The notes below the pieces were generated by a model. It saw only the letters and a program-made list of their open reading frames with translations, was not told the origin of the DNA and ran no database searches. Made by a program: the position numbers and the translations under genes. Below are positions 37,233-45,519 of a DNA stretch of 64,000 nucleotides, one piece after another. This DNA comes from Streptomyces avicenniae. GTDB taxonomy: Bacteria > Actinomycetota > Actinomycetes > Streptomycetales > Streptomycetaceae. Location: positions 248,001 through 312,000 of the forward strand of contig NZ_JOEK01000009.1 in assembly GCF_000719135.1 (NCBI RefSeq), in the 5' to 3' direction. How positions within the stretch are numbered: the first letter of the stretch is position 1; the number at the start of each line of letters is the position of its first letter.

Positions 37233-37319
37233 CGGGTGAGCCGCCTTTCTCAAGCTGCTGACATGCTGTCATCGCGCCCGGGTCCGGTCCCGCAGCCGGT
37301 GCCCGGGGGAGGGCGCGCG

Positions 37320-38114
37320 TCAGGACTTCCGGCCGACGCCGCCGAAGATGTCCAGCTCCTCGCCAGGCTCCGGCTCCCGCGTGCCGGGCCGCCACCGCGA
37401 GCAGGGCACGAAGCCCGGCTCGATCAGGTCGAGCCCGTCGAAGAAGACGGCCAGCTCCTCGGGCGAGCGCAGGTGGTAGGGGACGGCGCCGCTCTCGTTG
37501 TACTCCTGCTGGGCGGCGACGCACGCCTTGGCGAACACGTTGGTGCCGTCGCTGAGGGCGAGATGGCTGCCGGACGGAAGCGCCTCCAGCAGCCGCGCCA
37601 CGATGGCGCGCGCCTCCTCGTGCGACGCGATGTGGCCGAGCACGCCGCTCAGGATCAGCCCGACGGGCCGGGTGAGGTCGAGCGTGCGGGCCATGGCCTC
37701 CAGGATGACGGCCGGTTCGTGCAGGTCGGCGTGCACGTAGTCGGTGACGCCCGAGGGCCCGCTGATCAGCAGCGCCCGCGCGTGGGCGAGGACGAGCGCG
37801 TCGTTGTCCACGTAGACGATGCGCGCCTCGGGCGCGACGCGCTGGGCGATCTGGTGGGTGTTGTCCGCCGTGGGCAGGCCGGTGCCTATGTCCACGAACT
37901 GCCGTATCCCGGCCTCGGCGACGAGGTGGTGCACCGCGCGGGTGAGGAAGCCGCGGGACGCGCGGGCCAGCAGCGTGATCCCGGGGAAGGCCGTGCGGTA
38001 GCGCTCCCCGGCGGCGCGGTCCACCTCGTAGTGGTCCTGGCCGCCCAGCCAGTAGTTCCAGATCCGAGCCGAGTGGGGCACCGAGATGTCGATCATGGGT
38101 GCTTCGTCGGTCAC
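37320..38114 (-). CDS. SAM-dependent methyltransferase, PF04672 family (copy 1)
   Basis: 264 residues from GTG 38112-38114 (AGGAGA upstream). The family opening VPHSARIWNYWLGGQDHYEV is followed by the SAM motif FVDIGTGLPTADNTHQIAQ, VYVDNDALVLAHARALL and GLILSGVLGHI. This family is greatly expanded in Streptomyces and its targets are unknown. The second copy at 43,288 is similar along its whole length. The gene lies downstream of the flavin monooxygenase with a 153-bp gap. Confidence 0.9.
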   Translation of the reverse strand: MTDEAPMIDISVPHSARIWNYWLGGQDHYEVDRAAGERYRTAFPGITLLARASRGFLTRAVHHLVAEAGIRQFVDIGTGLPTADNTHQIAQRVAPEARIVYVDNDALVLAHARALLISGPSGVTDYVHADLHEPAVILEAMARTLDLTRPVGLILSGVLGHIASHEEARAIVARLLEALPSGSHLALSDGTNVFAKACVAAQQEYNESGAVPYHLRSPEELAVFFDGLDLIEPGFVPCSRWRPGTREPEPGEELDIFGGVGRKS

Positions 38115-38267
38115 GGGGCATTTCTCCTGTACTGCTGTGCTGGGTGGTGCTCTGGGCTCGGGTGACCGCGCGGATCGCCGTGCCGCGGGCAGGCCGTTGG
38201 CCCGTCCCACGGTGATCAATGACAGCACGGGATCATAGACGGCGCCTATCGCTTGGTCGATAAAACG

Positions 38268-39404
38268 TCATGAACGGATGAGGTCGGCCGCCGGTGCACG
38301 CCCTCCCCCGGCGCGTGGCGCGGGGGCGTCGCCCGCGCCCTCGCGGGGCGCGTCGCCGCCGGTCAGCGGCAGGAGCGCGTGGACGGCGGCGCGTCCGGCG
38401 CGGTTGGCGCCGACCGTACTGGCCGACGGTCCGTAGCCGACCAGGTGCACCCGCCGGTCACGGACGGCGGCCGTGCCGTCGAGCCGTATGCCGCCGCCCG
38501 GCTCGCGCAGCCCGAGCGGCGCCAGGTGGTCCACGGCGGGGCGGAAGCCCGTGGCCCACAGGATGACGTCGGCGGCCAGGACCGTCCCGTCGTCCCACGC
38601 GACGCCGTCCGGGGTGACGCGGCGGAACATCGGCCGCCGCTCCAGCAGGCCGCGCTCGCGGGCCCGGCGCACGGCGTCCGTCATGACGAGGCCGGTGACG
38701 GACACGACGCTCTGCGGCGGCAGGCCGCGCCCCACCCGGTCGGCGACCAGCGCCACGGCGGCCCTGCCCTGCTCCTCGCCGAAGGCGGTGTCACGGAAGA
38801 CGGGCGGCCTGCGCGTGACCCAGGTCGTGGCGGCGGCCGTGTCGGCGATCTCCAGCAGGTGCTGCACGGCGGACGTACCGCCGCCCACCACGACCACCCG
38901 GCGGCCCGCGAAGGCGGCGGGCCCCGGGTAGGTCGCGGTGTGGAGCTGCTCGCCGCGGAACGTCTCGCGGCCCGGCACGTACGGCCAGAACGGCCGGTCC
39001 CAGGTGCCGGTGGCGTTGATCAGCCCGCGCGTGCTCCACTCCCCCGCCGACGAGGTGACGAGGAGCCGCCCGTCGCCCGCGTCGCGCACGGCGCTCACGT
39101 CCACGGGGCGCAGGACGCGCAGGTCGAAGGCGTCCTCGTAGGCGGCGAAGTAGGCGCCGATCACCTCGGACGAGGGCCGGTCGGGGTCGGCGCCGGTCAG
39201 CTCCCTGCCGGGCAGGGAGTGCATGCCGTGGAGGCGGCCGTACGTGAGCGTGGGCCAGCGGTGCTGCCAGGCGCCGCCGGGGTGGGGCGCGTGGTCGAGG
39301 ACGACGAAGCCGTCGCCGGGCGTCAGGCCGCGGCGGCGCAGGTGGTGGGCGGCGGACAGCCCCGACTGCCCCGCCCCGATGACGACGACCCGCGTGTGCT
39401 CCAT
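38268..39404 (-). CDS. Flavin-containing monooxygenase-like NAD(P)/FAD oxidoreductase
   Basis: 378 residues from ATG 39404. The FAD motif VVVIGAGQSGLSAAHHLRRR is at the N-terminus and the NADPH motif VVVVGGGTSAVQHLLEI in the middle; between them lies YVPGRETFRGEQLHTATYPG, resembling the FMO/Baeyer-Villiger linker. ILWATGFRP near the end is the usual ATG motif. It should oxygenate or reduce a small substrate in the cytoplasm. The C-terminal 25 residues are Ala/Gly/Arg-rich. It is divergent from the HIT gene. Confidence 0.9.
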   Translation of the reverse strand: MEHTRVVVIGAGQSGLSAAHHLRRRGLTPGDGFVVLDHAPHPGGAWQHRWPTLTYGRLHGMHSLPGRELTGADPDRPSSEVIGAYFAAYEDAFDLRVLRPVDVSAVRDAGDGRLLVTSSAGEWSTRGLINATGTWDRPFWPYVPGRETFRGEQLHTATYPGPAAFAGRRVVVVGGGTSAVQHLLEIADTAAATTWVTRRPPVFRDTAFGEEQGRAAVALVADRVGRGLPPQSVVSVTGLVMTDAVRRARERGLLERRPMFRRVTPDGVAWDDGTVLAADVILWATGFRPAVDHLAPLGLREPGGGIRLDGTAAVRDRRVHLVGYGPSASTVGANRAGRAAVHALLPLTGGDAPREGAGDAPAPRAGGGRAPAADLIRS

Positions 39405-39467
39405 GCCGTGTCCAACGCGCCGGGGCTCCCCTGGCTTCCCGCGCCCGGCGGCCGGAGACTGGGGCGC

Positions 39468-39905
39468 GTGGAGTGTGTGTTCTGTGCGATCGTCGCGGGC
39501 GAGGCGCCCGCCCACCGCGTGTACGAGGACGAGGCGGTGGTGGCGTTCCTGGACACCAGGCCGCTGTTCCCCGGCCACACGCTGGTGGTGCCGCGCCGCC
39601 ACCTGGAGACGCTGACCGATCTGGCGGACGGGGAGGTCGGCCCGTACTTCCTGCGGGTGCGGCTCGTGACGGCGGCGGTGGAGCGCGCGACGGGCGCGGA
39701 CGGCTCGTTCGTCGCGGAGAACAACCGGGTGAGCCAGTCCGTGCCGCACCTGCACGTCCATGTCGTGCCGCGCCGCAGGAAGGACGGGCTGCGCGGCTTC
39801 TTCTGGCCGCGCGGGCGGTACGCGGACGAGGCGGAGGCGGCCGACGTCGCGGCCCGGGTGCGGGCGGCGGCCGGGGAGGGGCGGGTCAGCGGGGCGGGGG
39901 CGTGA
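39468..39905 (+). CDS. HIT-family (histidine triad) protein
   Basis: 145 residues from GTG 39468. The zinc-type start VECVFCAIVAGEAPAHRVYE and the triad HLHVHVV (His94, 96, 98) are intact. HIT proteins hydrolyse nucleoside phosphoramidates or dinucleotides. Its 3' end overlaps the 3' end of the convergent DNA ligase gene by 20 bp. Confidence 0.93.
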   Translation: MECVFCAIVAGEAPAHRVYEDEAVVAFLDTRPLFPGHTLVVPRRHLETLTDLADGEVGPYFLRVRLVTAAVERATGADGSFVAENNRVSQSVPHLHVHVVPRRRKDGLRGFFWPRGRYADEAEAADVAARVRAAAGEGRVSGAGA

Positions 39906-40947
39906 GGACGTCGCTGAGGTCGAAGCGCACGGGCCGTTCCAGCTGCGCGTAGGTGCAGCTGTCCGGGGTGCGGTCGGGCCGCCAGTGGCGGAAGCGCGCG
40001 GTGTGCCGGAAGCGGTCGCCCTGCATGTGGTCGTACGCCACCTCGCAGACGCGCTCGGGGCGCAGCGGCACCCACGACAGGTCCTTGCCCGCCGTCCAGC
40101 GGCTGGGGCCGCCCGGGGTGCGGCCCTCCGCGTCGGCCTCGCCGCCGCTCCACGGATGGCCCGCGGGGTCCGCGAGGACGAGCGGCGCCAGCTCGTCCAT
40201 CAGCTCGCGGCGGCGGCGCGCGGTGAAGGAGGCGCAGACGCCGACGTGCTGGAGCGTGCCCGCGCCGTCGTACAGGCCGAGCAGCAGGGAGCCGACGACG
40301 GGGCCGCTCTTGTGGTGGCGCAGCCCGGCGACCACGCAGTCGGCGGTGCGCTCGTGCTTGATCTTCAGCATCACCCGTTCGCCGGGGTGGTAGGTGAGGT
40401 CGGGCGCCTTGGCGACGATGCCGTCCAGGCCCGCGCCCTCGTACCGGTCGTACCAGTCGCGGGCCGTGGCGAGGTCGCGGGTGGCGGGGGCGAGGTGGAG
40501 GGGCGGGCCGGCGCCGCGCAGGGCGTCGGTGAGGGCGGCGCGGCGTGCGGTGAGGGGCGTGTCGAGGAGGGCCTCGTCGCCGAGGGCGAGGAGGTCGAAG
40601 GCGACGAAGGCGGCGGGCGTCTCCTCGGCGAGGCGGCGGACGCGTGACGCGGCGGGGTGGACGCGCTCCAGGAGCGCGTCGAAGTCGAGGCGGCCGTCGC
40701 GGGCGACGACGATCTCGCCGTCGAGGACGCAGCGGGCCGGGAGCGCGGCGCGCAGGCCGTCCGCCAGTTCGGGGAAGTAGCGGGTCAGCGGCTTGGTGGT
40801 GCGGCTGGCGATCTCGATGGCGTCGCCGTCGCGGTAGACGAGGGCGCGGAAGCCGTCCCACTTCGCCTCGTAGTGCATGCCGGGCGGGATGGCGGCGACG
40901 GGCTTGGCGAGCATCGGGGCGACGGGCGGCATCACCGGCAGGTCCAT
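39886..40947 (-). CDS. ATP-dependent DNA ligase (LigC/LigD ligase-domain type)
   Basis: 353 residues. Adenylation motif I YEAKWDGFRAL gives catalytic Lys29; motif III DGEIVVARDGRLDFDAL, motif IV EGAGLDGIVAKAPDLTY and motif V LKIKHERTADCVVAG follow, with an OB fold ending near RPVRFDLSDVL. It seals breaks and, with the adjacent LigD-type polymerase protein (divergent, 76 bp away), resembles a split NHEJ ligase. No Ku gene is nearby. Confidence 0.93.
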   Translation of the reverse strand: MDLPVMPPVAPMLAKPVAAIPPGMHYEAKWDGFRALVYRDGDAIEIASRTTKPLTRYFPELADGLRAALPARCVLDGEIVVARDGRLDFDALLERVHPAASRVRRLAEETPAAFVAFDLLALGDEALLDTPLTARRAALTDALRGAGPPLHLAPATRDLATARDWYDRYEGAGLDGIVAKAPDLTYHPGERVMLKIKHERTADCVVAGLRHHKSGPVVGSLLLGLYDGAGTLQHVGVCASFTARRRRELMDELAPLVLADPAGHPWSGGEADAEGRTPGGPSRWTAGKDLSWVPLRPERVCEVAYDHMQGDRFRHTARFRHWRPDRTPDSCTYAQLERPVRFDLSDVLTPPPR

Positions 40948-41023
40948 GCCTGGATTGTCGGTACGGGCGCGGGCCGCCGCCCGTCGGCGGGCGCGTCCGG
41001 GTGGGCCGTCCTACGGTGGCGGC

Positions 41024-42040
41024 ATGGCGGACGCGATGCAGCTCGACGTCGGCGGCCGGACGGTCAGGCTGTCCAGTCCGCAGCGCGTGTACTTCCCGGA
41101 GCGCGGCTTCACCAAGCTGGACCTGGCGCGGTACTACGTCGCGGTCGGCGACGGGGTGGTGCGGGCGCTGCGGGAGCGGCCGACGACGCTGGAGCGCTAC
41201 CCGGAGGGCGTCACCGGCGAGTCGTTCTTCCAGAAGCGGGCGCCGAAGAACCTGCCATCCTGGATCCCGACCGGCCGGATCGCGTTCCCGAGCGGGCGGT
41301 ACGCGGACGAGATCTGCCCGGACGAGACGGCGGCGGTCGTGTGGGCGGCGAACCTCGGCTGCCTGACGTTCCATCCCTGGCCGGTGCGGCGCGGCGACAC
41401 CGAGCACCCGGACGAGCTGCGCATCGACCTGGACCCGCAGCCGGGGACGGACTACGCGGACGCGGTGCGCGCGGCGCTCGCCCTGCGCGAGGTGCTGGAC
41501 GGCCTGGGGCTCGTGGGCTGGCCGAAGACGTCGGGCGGGCGCGGGTTGCACGTGTTCGTACCGATCGCGCCGCGCTGGACGTTCCCGCAGGTGCGGCGGG
41601 CGGCGATCGCGATCGGCCGGGAGCTGGAGCGGCGTGATCCCGACCGGGTGACGACGGCCTGGTGGAAGGAGGAGCGGGGGGCCAAGATCTTCGTGGACTA
41701 CAACCAGACGGCGCGCGACCGGACGATCGCGAGCGCCTACTCGGTGCGGCCCACGGCGCGGGCGACCGTCTCGGCCCCGCTGCGCTGGGACGAGGTGCCC
41801 GACGCGCGCCCCGAGGACTTCGACCTGGCGACGATGCCCGCGCGCTTCGCCGAACTGGGCGACGTGCACGCGGACATGGAGGGGCGGGCGTACGCGCTCG
41901 ACGCGGCGCTCGACCTCGCCGCGCGGGACGAGAGCGAGCACGGGCTCGGCGATCTGCCGTATCCGCCCGAGCATCCGAAGGCGCCGGGCGAGCCGCCCCG
42001 CGTGCAGCCGAGCCGGGCCAGGAAGCCCCGGGAGCGCTGA
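41024..42040 (+). CDS. LigD-type polymerase/primase domain protein (second copy)
   Basis: 338 residues from ATG 41024. It carries LSSPQRVYFPERGFTKLDLA, metal-binding ELRIDLDPQPGTDYADA, SGGRGLHVFVPI and KIFVDYNQTARDRTIASAYS, the core of the LigD polymerase domain. The C-terminus is Pro/Arg/Lys-rich and may bind DNA. It is divergent from the ATP-dependent ligase; the pair separates functions that other bacteria fuse in LigD. It is clearly different from the copy at 16,751. Confidence 0.93.
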   Translation: MADAMQLDVGGRTVRLSSPQRVYFPERGFTKLDLARYYVAVGDGVVRALRERPTTLERYPEGVTGESFFQKRAPKNLPSWIPTGRIAFPSGRYADEICPDETAAVVWAANLGCLTFHPWPVRRGDTEHPDELRIDLDPQPGTDYADAVRAALALREVLDGLGLVGWPKTSGGRGLHVFVPIAPRWTFPQVRRAAIAIGRELERRDPDRVTTAWWKEERGAKIFVDYNQTARDRTIASAYSVRPTARATVSAPLRWDEVPDARPEDFDLATMPARFAELGDVHADMEGRAYALDAALDLAARDESEHGLGDLPYPPEHPKAPGEPPRVQPSRARKPRER

Positions 42041-42112
42041 GACGCGCGCACCGTGCGCGCCCGGCGTGCGCCGGTACGTCGGCCTGTACTGATGAACGAC
42101 TGGTCGGACTTA

Positions 42113-42144
42113 TTGACGCGCCCTTCGGTCAACTCTAAGTTGAC
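42113..42144 (+). promoter_or_regulatory. Promoter and overlapping operator upstream of the DUF3068 gene
   Basis: TTGACG (42113-42118) and TAAGTT (42136-42141) are spaced by 17 bp. A perfect inverted repeat, GTCAACT-CTA-AGTTGAC (42128-42144), covers the -10, as expected for a repressor site of TetR size. No regulator gene lies next to it. The start codon is 48 bp further on. Confidence 0.6.
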
Positions 42145-42191
42145 TCAGCCGTCGTACATCGCTGTACGTCCGCGCGCTCGGGAGGGTAACC

Positions 42192-43235
42192 ATGCGTACC
42201 AGCAACTGGATTCTGTCCGGTGTCGCCGCCTTACTGGTGGTGGCGTCGGCCGTCGTCCGACTGATGATCTATCCGTCGGTGCACCAGTTGCCCGCCGACA
42301 CCGACAGCACGTTCGTCTACAGCGGCACGGCGACGACGCTCAACGCCGCCGCGCTGGAGACCGGTGACCTGGCCAACGCGCTGCTGCGCGACGTGCCGGT
42401 GACGCTCGACCGGCGCGTCGAGGTGATCGACACGGACGGGAGCACCGCCGTCATCAGCGACGAGGTGGTCGTGACCGGCCCCGGCGACACCCAGCTGTCG
42501 GCGACGTCCCACCGCTGGGCCGTGGACCGCAGCGACCTGGAGGCGCGTCCCGCCCCCCAGGACTCGGGTGCCGAGCTGCACGAGGGCCTGGTCATCTCCT
42601 GGCCGCTGGAGCCCGAGGAGCGTGACTACACGTTCTGGGACCCGACGACGGCCACCGAGGCGCCCGCGGTCTACGACAGGACCGAGGACGTCGAGGGCCG
42701 TGAGGCGTACGTCTACGTGATCGACGCGGCGGGCCCGCTGGCCGACACGCAGATCTCCGAGAACCTGCCGCTGTCGCTGCCCCGCGACGTCCTGGCCGGT
42801 ATCGCCGAGACCCTGCCCGCGGAGCAGCGCCCCGACCCGGCGGGCCTGGCGCAGCTGCCGGAGACCGTCCCGCTCACCTACGCGGCCACGACCCAGCGCG
42901 TCGCGTGGATCGACGCGGGGACGGGCGCGGTGCTCAACGGCTCGTTGCAGCAGACGATCGTGGCGCAGACCGAGGGTCCCGAGGGCCCGGTGACGCTCGC
43001 GCCCGTCAGCTCCATGGCGGTCGAGGGCACACCCGAGGGGGTCACGGAGCGGGCGGACGACGCGGACTCCAACTCGCAGGCGCTGTGGCTCGTCGGCATC
43101 GTGCTCCCGGTCGGGCTGCTCGTACTCGGCCTGCTGCTCGCGGCGTTCGTCGTGTGGAGCGAGCTGCGGCGGCGGCGCGGCGCGGGCTCCGGCTCGGGGC
43201 CGGGCCAGGACGCGGAACCGGCCGCGGCGGTCTGA
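42192..43235 (+). CDS. DUF3068 (PorA-family) membrane-anchored protein
   Basis: 347 residues with one helix at 7-28 and another near residues 300-325 (IVLPVGLLVLGLLLAAFVVW), and a large predicted exported domain between them, ending in an Arg-rich and Gly/Ser/Pro cytoplasmic tail. Family signatures include YPSVHQLPADTDSTFVYSG, DYTFWDPTTATEAPAVYD and VPLTYAATTQRVAWIDAGTG. The family is linked to porin PorA of actinobacteria and to cell-envelope roles; function is unproven. Codon 14 is TTA (42231-42233), the rare leucine codon read only by bldA tRNA in Streptomyces, so translation may be developmentally limited. Confidence 0.9.
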   Translation: MRTSNWILSGVAALLVVASAVVRLMIYPSVHQLPADTDSTFVYSGTATTLNAAALETGDLANALLRDVPVTLDRRVEVIDTDGSTAVISDEVVVTGPGDTQLSATSHRWAVDRSDLEARPAPQDSGAELHEGLVISWPLEPEERDYTFWDPTTATEAPAVYDRTEDVEGREAYVYVIDAAGPLADTQISENLPLSLPRDVLAGIAETLPAEQRPDPAGLAQLPETVPLTYAATTQRVAWIDAGTGAVLNGSLQQTIVAQTEGPEGPVTLAPVSSMAVEGTPEGVTERADDADSNSQALWLVGIVLPVGLLVLGLLLAAFVVWSELRRRRGAGSGSGPGQDAEPAAAV

Positions 43236-43249
43236 GCGGCAGAACCACC

Positions 43250-43317
43250 CAGGGCGGGCGGGGAGTTGACGGGCGGTACGCCTCCCGTCACGGCTTGAGG
43301 GCCACCCCGCCCGCCTG
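43250..43317. terminator. Nested terminator hairpins between convergent genes
   Basis: An inner hairpin pairs 43267-43273 with 43284-43290 and, after a C/T mismatch, GG with CC around TACG. An outer stem pairs the GC-rich CCAGGGCGGGCGGGG region near 43250-43264 with CCCCGCCCGCCTGG near 43304-43317, with one bulged G. It lies between the DUF3068 stop and the methyltransferase stop and overlaps the latter. Confidence 0.6.
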
Positions 43318-44106
43318 GCCGATGTCCGCGGGCTGGTCGCCGGACGGCGTGATGTCGGGCCGCCATGCGGGCACCTGCACGACGCCGGGCGGGACGAGGT
43401 CGAGCCCGTCGAAGTATCCGGCGATCTCCTCCATCGGCCGCAGCCGGTAGGGGATGGCGCCCGACGCGTTGTAGTCGCCCTGCGCGCGGACGTACACGGG
43501 GTCCGTGTCGGTGCCCTCGTTGAGCGAGAGGTAACTGCCGGACGGCAGACCGGCCATGAGGCGGCGCACGATGTCGCGGGCCTCGTCGTACGTGGCGACG
43601 TGCCCGAGGATGCCGCTCAGGATGAGACCGACGGGTCGCCCCAGGTCGAGCGTCCCGGCGGCGCGGGCGAGGATGTCCTCCGGCTCCTGCAGGTCCGCCT
43701 CGACGTACTGCGTGACGCCCTCGGGCGTCGAGGTGAGCAGCGCGTGGGCGTGCAGCAGGACGAGCGGGTCGTTGTCCACGTAGACGACGCGGGCCTCGGG
43801 GGCGACGCGCTGCGCGACCTGGTGGGTGTTGTCCACGGTCGGCAGCCCCGTGCCGACGTCGAGGAACTGCCGCAGCCCCGCGTCCTGCGCGAGGTAGCGG
43901 ATGGAGCGGGCGAGGAAGGCGCGGGACGCGCGGGCGATGTCCACGATGCCGGGGAACGCGTGGCAGTACGCGTCGCCCGCCGCGCGGTCCACCTCGTAGT
44001 TGTCCTTGCCGCCCAGCCAGTAGTTCCAGATACGGGCCGAGTGCGGCACGCTCTGGTCGATCTTGGAGATGGGTTCCGATCGGGGGTTCGCCGCGTCGTC
44101 GGCCAT
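43288..44106 (-). CDS. SAM-dependent methyltransferase, PF04672 family (copy 2)
   Basis: 272 residues. It shares with copy 1 the opening VPHSARIWNYWLGGKDNYEV, the SAM motif FLDVGTGLPTVDNTHQVAQ, VYVDNDPLVLLHAHALL and GLILSGILGHVATYDEA. Over the conserved part the two differ mainly in surface residues. It lies just downstream of bioF on the same strand (73-bp gap) but has no evident link to biotin. The target is unknown. Confidence 0.9.
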   Translation of the reverse strand: MADDAANPRSEPISKIDQSVPHSARIWNYWLGGKDNYEVDRAAGDAYCHAFPGIVDIARASRAFLARSIRYLAQDAGLRQFLDVGTGLPTVDNTHQVAQRVAPEARVVYVDNDPLVLLHAHALLTSTPEGVTQYVEADLQEPEDILARAAGTLDLGRPVGLILSGILGHVATYDEARDIVRRLMAGLPSGSYLSLNEGTDTDPVYVRAQGDYNASGAIPYRLRPMEEIAGYFDGLDLVPPGVVQVPAWRPDITPSGDQPADIGQAGGVALKP

Positions 44107-44179
44107 GGGATCAGCTCCTGCGGTGGGTCGGCTCAGCCGTGTCCTCCAACGTAACGCACGGGGCCGTCGCGGGACCGGA

Positions 44180-45355
44180 TCAACCGCCGGGGTGCGCGGC
44201 CTCGGGCGCCAGGGAGACGACGGTGTCCGCGGCGTGCGCGACCTGGTCGTCCGTCAGGTCGGCGCGTGCGGTCAGGCGCAGGCGTGCCACCCCGTCGGGC
44301 ACGGACGGCGGCCGGAAGCAGCCGACGGCGACCCCGGCCGCGCGGCAGCGCTCGGCCCACAGCACGGCGGCGGCCGGGGACGGCGCGCGGACGGACACGA
44401 CGGCGGCGTCCGGCCGTACCGCCGCGAGGCCCGCCGCCGTCAGCCGCCCGTGCAGCGCGGCGGCGACGGCGCGGGTGCGCGCGGGGCGGCCGGGCTCGCG
44501 GCGCAGCACGCGCAGGGCGGCGAGGGCCGCGCCGGTGGCGGAGGGGGCGAGCGCGGTGTCGAAGATGAACGCCCGCGCCACGTTGACGAGGTGTTCGACG
44601 ACGCGGGCCGGGCCGAGGACGGCGCCGCCCTGGCCGCCGAGCGCCTTGGAGAGCGTGACGGTCGCGACCACGTCGGGGGCGCCCGCGAGCCCCGCGGCGG
44701 CCACCGCGCCGCGCCCGCCGTCGCCGAGGACGCCGAGGCCGTGCGCGTCGTCGGCCACGAGGGCGGCGCCGTGCGCGCGGCAGACAGCGGCGAGCGGGCC
44801 GAGCGGCGCGGCGTCGCCGTCCACGGAGAAGACGGTGTCGGTGACGGCGAGGGTGCGTCCCGGGTAGCCGCTCAGCGCGGCGCCGAACGCGGCGGGGTCG
44901 GCGTGCGGGACGACCGTGACGGCCGCGCGGGACAGGCGGCAGCCGTCGATGAGGGAGGCGTGGTTGCCCGCGTCGGAGACGACGAGGGTGCCGCGCCCGG
45001 CGAGCGCGGTGAGGACGGCGAGGTTGGCCGCGTACCCGGAGGCGAGGACGAGGGCGGCCTCGAAGCCGCAGAAGGCGGCCAACTCGCGCTCCAGGCGCGC
45101 GTGCAGCTCGGTGCTGCCGGTGACGAGGCGTGAGCCCCCGGCCCCGGCGCCCCAGCGGCGGGCCGCGTCGGCGGCGGCGTCCGTCACCTCGGGGTGACGG
45201 CCGAGGCCGAGGTAGTCGTTGCCCGCGAGGTCGAGGAGGGGCGTGTCGGCGGCGCGCGGGCGCAGGGCGCGGGTGAGCCCGGCGCGGCGGCGGGTGTCGC
45301 GCGCGGCGTCGAGCCAGTCGAAGACCCGCCCGGCGTCCGGGGTGCTGCCCGGCAT
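44180..45355 (-). CDS. bioF: 8-amino-7-oxononanoate synthase
   Basis: 391 residues from ATG 45355 (GGGAGG upstream); the open extension to 45454 runs into the promoter region. The PLP-dependent alpha-oxoamine synthase fold shows LLDLAGNDYLGLGRHPEV, GAGAGGSRLVTGSTELH, SDAGNHASLIDGCRLS, VADDAHGLGVLGDGGRG and the PLP-lysine region TVTLSKALGGQGGAV. It condenses pimeloyl-thioester with alanine, the first step of biotin ring assembly. It is divergent from bioBAD across a 164-bp shared regulatory region. Confidence 0.94.
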   Translation of the reverse strand: MPGSTPDAGRVFDWLDAARDTRRRAGLTRALRPRAADTPLLDLAGNDYLGLGRHPEVTDAAADAARRWGAGAGGSRLVTGSTELHARLERELAAFCGFEAALVLASGYAANLAVLTALAGRGTLVVSDAGNHASLIDGCRLSRAAVTVVPHADPAAFGAALSGYPGRTLAVTDTVFSVDGDAAPLGPLAAVCRAHGAALVADDAHGLGVLGDGGRGAVAAAGLAGAPDVVATVTLSKALGGQGGAVLGPARVVEHLVNVARAFIFDTALAPSATGAALAALRVLRREPGRPARTRAVAAALHGRLTAAGLAAVRPDAAVVSVRAPSPAAAVLWAERCRAAGVAVGCFRPPSVPDGVARLRLTARADLTDDQVAHAADTVVSLAPEAAHPGG

Positions 45356-45519
45356 ACGGCCTCCCGTCCTGACGGCCCGGCCTCCGGGCCCATTGTGGGG
45401 TACATATAAAGGTAGTGGCACGCAGTGCCCCGTGACAGGCCACATTGGACACACTCGGGTCGCTCGCTTTGTGGGTTTCTTCCTTTCCCGCGGGTGCCGG
45501 GATGGGTCAGGATCGGCTC

